A stretch of 64,000 bases of DNA from Rodentibacter sp901420285 (lineage in GTDB: Bacteria; Pseudomonadota; Gammaproteobacteria; Enterobacterales; Pasteurellaceae), in NCBI RefSeq assembly GCF_041734645.1, contig NZ_CP162010.1, positions 558,001 to 622,000 on the forward strand, written 5' to 3'. Every line of letters begins with the position of its first letter. Position 1 is the stretch's first letter. The position numbers were made by a program, and so were the translations under genes. Positions 58,439 through 64,000 of the stretch are shown piece by piece. The notes beneath the pieces are model-generated. The model was not told the origin of the DNA. It saw only the letters and a list, made by a program, of their open reading frames with translations, and ran no database searches.

Positions 58439-59224
58439 TTAATTCTTATTTAGAAATCGATTAATCGCACGAATGACGAACGCCGGCTTTTGTGCATGAA
58501 CCCAGTGTCCGCAACCGTTTATCGTAAATGATGAGGCATTTGGGAATTGTTGTAAAATCCGCTCGGAATCTTGCGGTTTGATGTAAGGCGAATCGCCGCC
58601 TTTGATAAATAAGGTCGGTACCGAAACCGATACATCTTGCCAAGCCATTAAATTTTCGTAATTGTTGAAAAGCGCGGTTAAATTAAAACGAAAAAATTCC
58701 GGCGAAGTCGGTTTGAATGATTTCAGCATAAATTGAACTACGCTCGGATCGGCGATTTGTTGCGCCAAAATCGGTTTGGCTTGCTGGCGCGATTGCGGCT
58801 TTGCTGCATTCACCGCAAATAAACCTTGAAACACATCTTGATGGCCGCGATTGCCGTAAGGCAGTGGCGCGATATCAATAACGATCAATTTCTCTACGAT
58901 TTCGGGATGCCGTGCGGCTAATTTCATCGCCGTTTTCCCGCCCATAGAATGTCCGATTAAAATGGTTTTTTCCAATTTAAGATGCCGAATCAGCGTAAAT
59001 ATGTCTTCCGCCATTAAGTCATAATTCATCGATTCGGAATGAAAACTTTGTCCGTGGTTGCGTAAATCTACACGCAGAATATTGTAGTCGTCACTAAAAG
59101 CCCGGGCGATCACGCCGAGATTATTCATATCGCCGAATAAACCGTGAATAAAAATTAAAGTGGATGAATGAAGTGCTTGTTTTGCTTGATCAAATTGGAA
59201 ATTGAGTAATTGAGGAATAGGCAT
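58439..59224 (-). CDS. ybfF: Alpha/beta-fold esterase YbfF
   Basis: A 261-residue cytosolic hydrolase. The nucleophile is Ser93 in IGHSMGGKTAM, the oxyanion region is FIHGLFGDMNN, and the catalytic His is in GCGHWVHAQKP near residue 238. It matches YbfF, an esterase with activity on acyl-CoA and short esters in E. coli. Divergent from seqA and upstream of fldA-fur, the same arrangement as in E. coli. Confidence 0.93.
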   Translation of the reverse strand: MPIPQLLNFQFDQAKQALHSSTLIFIHGLFGDMNNLGVIARAFSDDYNILRVDLRNHGQSFHSESMNYDLMAEDIFTLIRHLKLEKTILIGHSMGGKTAMKLAARHPEIVEKLIVIDIAPLPYGNRGHQDVFQGLFAVNAAKPQSRQQAKPILAQQIADPSVVQFMLKSFKPTSPEFFRFNLTALFNNYENLMAWQDVSVSVPTLFIKGGDSPYIKPQDSERILQQFPNASSFTINGCGHWVHAQKPAFVIRAINRFLNKN

Positions 59225-59295
59225 ATTTTTTCGCGTGAGAATTTGTTAAGAAGCCGCTATAATGGGCGAAAATTCTAGCAAACGGAGAGGTAAAA

Positions 59296-59949
59296 ATGAA
59301 GATAATTGAAGTGGATGAAGAATTATACCGATACATTGCAAAACAAACGCAATCAATCGGCGAAAGCGCTTCAGATATTCTCCGTCGTTTGCTTCATTTG
59401 CCTGCGAACCCGAGCGCTACGTTAGATTTCGTTTCTTTTGATGGTTCCATTACCGAAGACGCGGTTAAATCCGATGCGGTGCTCGAAAGCGAGGTTAAAT
59501 TGACAAATGCGCCGTCGCAACAAGAGACGTTTTTGGAATCGAAAACTGCTGCGCCTAAAACGGCTAAAAAACAATCGAATGAAGCCATTAACCAAATTAG
59601 CGACAAAGTACGCCTATTACTAAATTCTGACGAGTTTAAACAAGAAAGCAAAGCAGTCGTACGTTTTTTGGCGATTTTGCGTGTACTTTATCGCACTGAT
59701 CCGGAAAGCTTCGCCCAGGCGACGGAATCCTTGCAAGGTCGTACCCGAGTGTACTTTGCGCGAGACGAAGCGACTTTACTAATGGCGGGTAACCACACTA
59801 AGCCGAAACAAATTCCTGATACGCCGTACTGGGTAATTACCAATACCAACAGCGGTAGAAAAATGTTGATGCTGGAAAGCGCCATGCAATCCATGAATTT
59901 GCCGGAAAGTTTGATTGACGAAGTGCGGGCGTATTTTGTCAGCAATTAA
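59296..59949 (+). CDS. seqA: Negative modulator of replication initiation SeqA
   Basis: A 217-residue protein binding hemimethylated GATC. The N-terminal oligomerisation domain (1-35, MKIIEVDEELYRYIAKQTQ) is followed by a variable linker (about 40-105) and the C-terminal DNA-binding domain with ILRVLYRTDPESFAQA and GRTRVYFARDEATLL. It sequesters oriC and dnaA after replication, which implies Dam methylation. The linker is longer than in E. coli SeqA (181 residues). GGAGAGG precedes the ATG. It overlaps menE at its end. Confidence 0.96.
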   Translation: MKIIEVDEELYRYIAKQTQSIGESASDILRRLLHLPANPSATLDFVSFDGSITEDAVKSDAVLESEVKLTNAPSQQETFLESKTAAPKTAKKQSNEAINQISDKVRLLLNSDEFKQESKAVVRFLAILRVLYRTDPESFAQATESLQGRTRVYFARDEATLLMAGNHTKPKQIPDTPYWVITNTNSGRKMLMLESAMQSMNLPESLIDEVRAYFVSN

Positions 59950-61309
59950 CCTTTTTCCTTGGCAAGTTTTTGCCGATAATCCTCAATCTTCCCAAACAAT
60001 CGCCTTGCGTTCCTCGCAAGGTGATCTTTTTACTTGGGCTGACGTCGCGCAAAAAATTAATCAAACTGCAGCTTTTTTGCAACAACGGGGCATCACACCG
60101 CAAAGTACGGTCGCTTTTTGCGCGAAAAATTCAGAAGCCATACTTTTTCTTTATCTGGCAAGCCTTCAATGCGGTGCTAAAATCATAGGGCTAAATCCGG
60201 CGTTCCCGCAACAGAGAATCGACCAATTCTGTCGTGAATACGGTGTTGATTTATGTTTGCGTCATGAAGATTTGGCGAATATTTCCGAATGCCCATTAGC
60301 AAAACTCGAAGAAGCTGATTTTCTACGTCCGGCGACAATGACGCTCACTTCCGGCTCCGGCGGCCAGCCGAAAGCGGTACTGCATAATATGCAAGCCCAC
60401 TTGGATAATGCGCGTGGCGTATGCCAATTGATGCAATTCCACGCGATGCAATCTTGGTTATTGTCATTGCCGTTGTACCACGTATCGGGGCAGGGAATTG
60501 TGTGGCGTTGGTTAGTTTGTGGCGCACAATTGCATTTTCCGCAAACAGATTTTTATGCCTCGCTATTGCAGGCTACGCATGTTTCGCTAGTGCCGACTCA
60601 GCTTCAACGTTTATTGGATTATTTGGCTCGGTACCCGCAAAGCGAAGTGAAGACGCGTCATATTTTATTGGGCGGCGCACATATTCCGGTGGCGTTGACT
60701 CAAGCCATTCGCACATACGGCATTACGCCGTACAGCGGCTACGGCATGACAGAAATGGCTTCCACCATTTTCGCCAAAGTTTCTGATGACAAACCCGGCG
60801 TCGGGCAAGCATTGTTAGGGCGCGAGTTTCAATTAGTAAACGATGAAATTTGGCTAAAAGGTGCAGGGCTTGCCATGGGGTATTGGAAAAACGGTGAAAT
60901 CCTTCCTTTGATTAACGAATCGGGATGGCTGCAAACTAAAGATAAAGGCCTGTGGCAAAACGACGAACTGGTGGTTGTCGGACGCTTGGATAATATGTTT
61001 ATTTCCGGCGGGGAAAATATTCAGCCTGAAGAAATCGAAAAAACGATTTTGCAATCGGGCTTGGTAAAACAGGTTTTTGTGTTGCCAAAAGCCGATGCGG
61101 AATTTGGCGCACGTCCGGTGGCATTAACAGCGTTTCACGAACAATTTAGTGAACGTGCAGTGGAAAAGCTACGCATTTTTTTACAAACCCATTTGGCGCG
61201 TTTTAAACAGCCGGTGGCCTACTATCCGCTCCCTGATTTGCATCAGGGTGGCATAAAAATTTCTCGGAAAACATTAGCCGATTGGCTACTTCAACATATA
61301 GAGTCATAA
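59936..61309 (+). CDS. menE: 2-succinylbenzoate-CoA ligase MenE
   Basis: About 457 residues, an adenylate-forming enzyme of menaquinone synthesis. The AMP-binding loop is LTSGSGGQPKAVLH (about 142-155), followed by YSGYGMTEM and GRLDNMFISGGENIQPEEIE, and the C-terminal lysine region GGIKISRKTLAD. No ATG occurs near the N-terminus. Candidate starts are TTG 59936 or TTG 59915, both inside the end of seqA, with no good ribosome site, so translation is probably coupled to seqA. Menaquinone is also the electron acceptor for HemG. A repeat copy (60165-60178) encodes LQCGAK. Confidence 0.9.
   Translation: MSAINLFPWQVFADNPQSSQTIALRSSQGDLFTWADVAQKINQTAAFLQQRGITPQSTVAFCAKNSEAILFLYLASLQCGAKIIGLNPAFPQQRIDQFCREYGVDLCLRHEDLANISECPLAKLEEADFLRPATMTLTSGSGGQPKAVLHNMQAHLDNARGVCQLMQFHAMQSWLLSLPLYHVSGQGIVWRWLVCGAQLHFPQTDFYASLLQATHVSLVPTQLQRLLDYLARYPQSEVKTRHILLGGAHIPVALTQAIRTYGITPYSGYGMTEMASTIFAKVSDDKPGVGQALLGREFQLVNDEIWLKGAGLAMGYWKNGEILPLINESGWLQTKDKGLWQNDELVVVGRLDNMFISGGENIQPEEIEKTILQSGLVKQVFVLPKADAEFGARPVALTAFHEQFSERAVEKLRIFLQTHLARFKQPVAYYPLPDLHQGGIKISRKTLADWLLQHIES
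60165..60178 (-). repeat. Candidate uptake-signal repeat
   Basis: Exact reverse 14-mer in menE, encoding L-Q-C-G-A. Confidence 0.75.
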
Positions 61310-61312
61310 GTT

Positions 61313-64000
61313 ATGAAAATTTCTCGTTTTTTCGCCGTATTACTTGCCGCCTCTGTGGTGGGGGCGACATTGTCGCAAGATGCGACGGCAAATCAACCGA
61401 AAACCGTAGCCTTGCCGACGGAACAAAGTCTGAAAGCAGAACTTGCTGCCGCACAAAAAATCGATGACGGAGAAGCCAAACAGCACCGCATTGAGGAACT
61501 GCAGAGCGCACTGGATTTGTTGCAACAAATTCAAACCCAGCGAAAAAGTAATGACGATTTGCTGGCGACCTTAAACAATTCTGATAACGAAATTCAGAAA
61601 AATAATGCGGATTTGCAGAATCTGAAAAAGCGTTTTAATCAGGCCGATGCCGATAATTATAAATTAACCACGTTGGCGGATTTACAAGCGTCTTTAGAAA
61701 AGCTCAACAATCAACAACAAGACACACAAGCTGCATTGAGCGCCGCCAATGCGGTGCTGGCGGGGCAAAGTGCCGTGTCCGAACGAGCGCAAAGTGCCTT
61801 GACGGATAACGCCAAACGTAGCCAAATCTTAAATCAGGAATTGTCGGACGGTACGGTGAGTTCGGCTAAAAAGCAGCAAAATCAATTGGAATTGGAACTG
61901 ATTGATTTAAAAAATAACTACAACCAGATTTTGTTGAAAAACAGCGATCAATTAACGGTCCTTTATCAAAGTCGTTACGATTTATTAAATGCAAAACAAC
62001 AAGTTCAGCAGCAGCAAATTGCAGCGATTCAAGATGCGATTAACCAAAAAAATCTAGCGCAAAGTCAAAACCAAGTGCAGCAGGCACAACAGCAGCAACA
62101 AAAATCCGTTAATAACAATTACATTCAAAAAGAATTGGAGCGCAATGCACAATTAAGTCAGTTCTTGTTACAACAAACGGAAAAAACCAATACCTTAACC
62201 CAAGACGAATTGCGTATGCGCAATGTGTTGGATAACTTAACGCAAACCCAGCGTACGATAGATGAGCAAATTAGCGCGTTGCAAGGCACATTGGTATTGT
62301 CGCGGATTATTCAGCAACAAAAACAAAAGCTGCCGACTAATTTAAACATTCAAGGATTATCCAAACAAATTGCCGATTTGCGGGTGCAAATTTTCGATAT
62401 TACCCAGCGTCGTAATGAACTTTACGATTTAGATAGCTACATCAGCAAAGTGGAAGCAGAAGAAAATCAAGTTTTTACGGCAGAGGAAAAAACACAACTG
62501 GAGAATTTGTTGCTTGAGCGCCGCAAAATGGCTTCGGATGTGATTAAGTCTTTGAATAATCAACTTAATCTCGCGATTTCCTTAGAATTGACACAGCAAC
62601 GAATTACGCAAATCAGCGACCAAATTCAGGCGCAACTTGATCAGCAAAGTTTCTGGGTAAGAAGCAATAATCCGATCAATTTAGACTGGTTGAAAGCGTT
62701 GCCGACATCGTTGGATATACAATTTAGCGGCATGTTGAAACACCTCGGTTTTCCGACGAATTTTGATAATTTGCCCTACTTGCTGAGTTATGTGTTGATT
62801 TTAATAATTATTGGCGGGGCAATTTTTAAATTTAAGCCAACCATTAAACAACGTTTGGCATTAATTAACAGCGAAATCAATACATTACGCTCAGACAGCC
62901 AATGGCACACACCGATAGCATTAGTATTGACCGGATTGTTGAATTTATCCGGTACGCTTTGGTTCCTCGCCGTCTGTCAGATGATCGGTTTTTTCTTTTT
63001 CCGTGATCCACAAGAATTCTGGGATTGGTCGTTCCGTATGGCAGGTTATTGGTGGTTCTTTAACGTATGGTATGCGATTTATCGTCCGAACGGCATCTTC
63101 GTGCGCCACTTCGGTTTTGCCCAAAATGATGCGGAAAAATTCCGTAGTGTGGTGAAACACATTATTGTCGCCGTGATATTGTTATTGAATACTTCGGTAT
63201 TTAGTAACGTAATGGATAACGGCTTGGCAAATGATGTACTAGGTGAGCTCAATACTATTGCTGCATTGATTTTCTGTGTAGTGATGATTGCTCCGCGCTT
63301 TAATAGTGCATTACGTTCCTTTGAAAAAAGTCAATCAAAACGCAATAATGTGGTTGTAAAAACGATTCAAGTGTTGTTGCAGTTGATTCCGGTCGGTTTG
63401 ATTGTGTTGATAGTATTAGGCTATTACTACACCGCATTGAATCTGATTCAACATATGATTAATTCCTACATTGCGTGGTGCGTTTGGTTTATCCTTCGTC
63501 AAACAGTTTATCGCGGCATTACCGTATCTTCCCGCCGTTTGGCGCACCGTCGTTTACAGGAAAAACGCCGTCAAAAAGCCGAGGATCTTAATGAGACTCC
63601 GCCTTCCGATGATGTGGTATTGGTTACTGCGCAAGAAGAAGGGTTGGCGCTTAATGAGGTGAGAAGCCAGTTATTACGCTTTGCGGATCTTTTTATCTGG
63701 ACTGCATTATTCGCCATTTTCTATTTTGTTTGGTCGGATTTAATCACAGTCGCCAGCTATCTGCGCGATATTACCTTATGGCAGCAGAGTTCGCAGGTGG
63801 ATGGCGTATCCGTGACGGAAAGCATCACGTTGTTCAATTTATTGGTTGCGTTGGTCATTATCGCCATTACCTATGTTTTGGTGCGCAATATTTCCGGTAT
63901 TTTAGAAGTGTTGGTTTTCTCGCGGGTGAAATTATCGCAAGGCACGCCTTACACGATTACCACTTTACTGACTTATGTTATCGTCGCGATTGGCGGCGCT
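61313..64000 (+). CDS. mscK: MscK-type mechanosensitive channel, 5' part
   Basis: The first 896 codons; the gene runs off the right edge. It has a signal peptide (MKISRFFAVLLAASVVGATL, cleavage near residue 27), then a long periplasmic coiled coil rich in Gln, Asn and Leu (about 30-460), and then many membrane spans from about 490. The order fits MscK/KefA-type large MscS channels, and YTITTLLTYVIVAIGG at the edge resembles the start of the MscS pore domain. The gating domain itself is outside the window. Two repeat copies (61482 and 61745) encode QHRIE and NAVL. It begins three bases after menE. Confidence 0.88.
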   Translation, partial: MKISRFFAVLLAASVVGATLSQDATANQPKTVALPTEQSLKAELAAAQKIDDGEAKQHRIEELQSALDLLQQIQTQRKSNDDLLATLNNSDNEIQKNNADLQNLKKRFNQADADNYKLTTLADLQASLEKLNNQQQDTQAALSAANAVLAGQSAVSERAQSALTDNAKRSQILNQELSDGTVSSAKKQQNQLELELIDLKNNYNQILLKNSDQLTVLYQSRYDLLNAKQQVQQQQIAAIQDAINQKNLAQSQNQVQQAQQQQQKSVNNNYIQKELERNAQLSQFLLQQTEKTNTLTQDELRMRNVLDNLTQTQRTIDEQISALQGTLVLSRIIQQQKQKLPTNLNIQGLSKQIADLRVQIFDITQRRNELYDLDSYISKVEAEENQVFTAEEKTQLENLLLERRKMASDVIKSLNNQLNLAISLELTQQRITQISDQIQAQLDQQSFWVRSNNPINLDWLKALPTSLDIQFSGMLKHLGFPTNFDNLPYLLSYVLILIIIGGAIFKFKPTIKQRLALINSEINTLRSDSQWHTPIALVLTGLLNLSGTLWFLAVCQMIGFFFFRDPQEFWDWSFRMAGYWWFFNVWYAIYRPNGIFVRHFGFAQNDAEKFRSVVKHIIVAVILLLNTSVFSNVMDNGLANDVLGELNTIAALIFCVVMIAPRFNSALRSFEKSQSKRNNVVVKTIQVLLQLIPVGLIVLIVLGYYYTALNLIQHMINSYIAWCVWFILRQTVYRGITVSSRRLAHRRLQEKRRQKAEDLNETPPSDDVVLVTAQEEGLALNEVRSQLLRFADLFIWTALFAIFYFVWSDLITVASYLRDITLWQQSSQVDGVSVTESITLFNLLVALVIIAITYVLVRNISGILEVLVFSRVKLSQGTPYTITTLLTYVIVAIGGA
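61482..61495 (+). repeat. Candidate uptake-signal repeat
   Basis: 13 of 14 bases, core exact, in mscK, encoding Q-H-R-I-E. Confidence 0.72.
61745..61758 (-). repeat. Candidate uptake-signal repeat
   Basis: GCCAATGCGGTGCT in mscK, encoding A-N-A-V-L. Confidence 0.7.

Overview
The window is chromosomal DNA of a member of the Pasteurellaceae (Gammaproteobacteria). This rests on protein similarity to Haemophilus/Aggregatibacter-type housekeeping genes, the rRNA sequences, and gene neighbourhoods such as yigZ-trkH-hemG-rrn, fldA-fur, seqA/ybfF and the str operon. I cannot name the species. Complete hemC, hemD, hemX, hemY, hemN, hemG and hemW genes suggest an organism that makes its own porphyrins, unlike X-factor-dependent H. 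influenzae. No phage, insertion sequence, CRISPR array or defence island was seen.

Layout. 1-9.0 kb: end of pheA, yjdM, ytfJ, mrcB, yacL-erpA, map, glnD and a DUF5718-like gene. 9.15-14.6 kb: rRNA operon 1 (16S, tRNA-Glu, 23S, 5S). 14.8-21.6 kb: yihI, a DUF2489 gene and hemN, converging on the minus-strand operon hemC-hemD-hemX-hemY. 21.7-26.2 kb: the str operon on the minus strand (rpsL-rpsG-fusA-tuf). 26.4-34.1 kb: a glycine-zipper lipoprotein, rpe, gph, lon, hemW, rpiA and serA. 34.3-40.7 kb: a cupin gene with a Fur-box-like upstream site, then the branched-chain amino acid genes ilvG-ilvM-(small secreted protein)-ilvD-ilvA. 40.7-43.7 kb: tusA, yigZ, trkH, hemG. 43.75-49.3 kb: rRNA operon 2, same orientation as the first. 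49.5-64 kb: mnmC, fabB, prlC, a DUF454 gene, a solute-binding lipoprotein, fldA-fur, ybfF, seqA, menE and the start of an MscK-type mechanosensitive channel.

Most striking signal: a 14-base word, AGCACCGCATTGAA (reverse TTCAATGCGGTGCT), is scattered through the window. I count 28 exact copies of its 11-base core GCACCGCATTG in about 53 kb of non-rRNA sequence, 15 in one orientation and 13 in the other. Half lie in the small intergenic fraction, four times as closely spaced inverted pairs that look like transcription terminators. Half lie inside unrelated genes, where they encode NAVL, QHRI, STAL or QCGA. This is the distribution expected of a DNA uptake signal sequence, but it is neither of the two Pasteurellaceae types I know (AAGTGCGGT and ACAAGCGGT). 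The AAGTGCGGT form is present only about 7 times, 4 of them clustered in the ilv region. I propose an uptake-sequence dialect sharing the GCGG core; it needs a genome-wide count and an uptake assay.

Other points: the two 16S genes differ at 8 positions that form four covarying base pairs; the 23S-5S spacers differ in length; a 170-bp MITE-like inverted-repeat element sits upstream of ilvD; and candidate sigma-32, sigma-E and Fur sites precede lon, the lipoprotein and the cupin gene.
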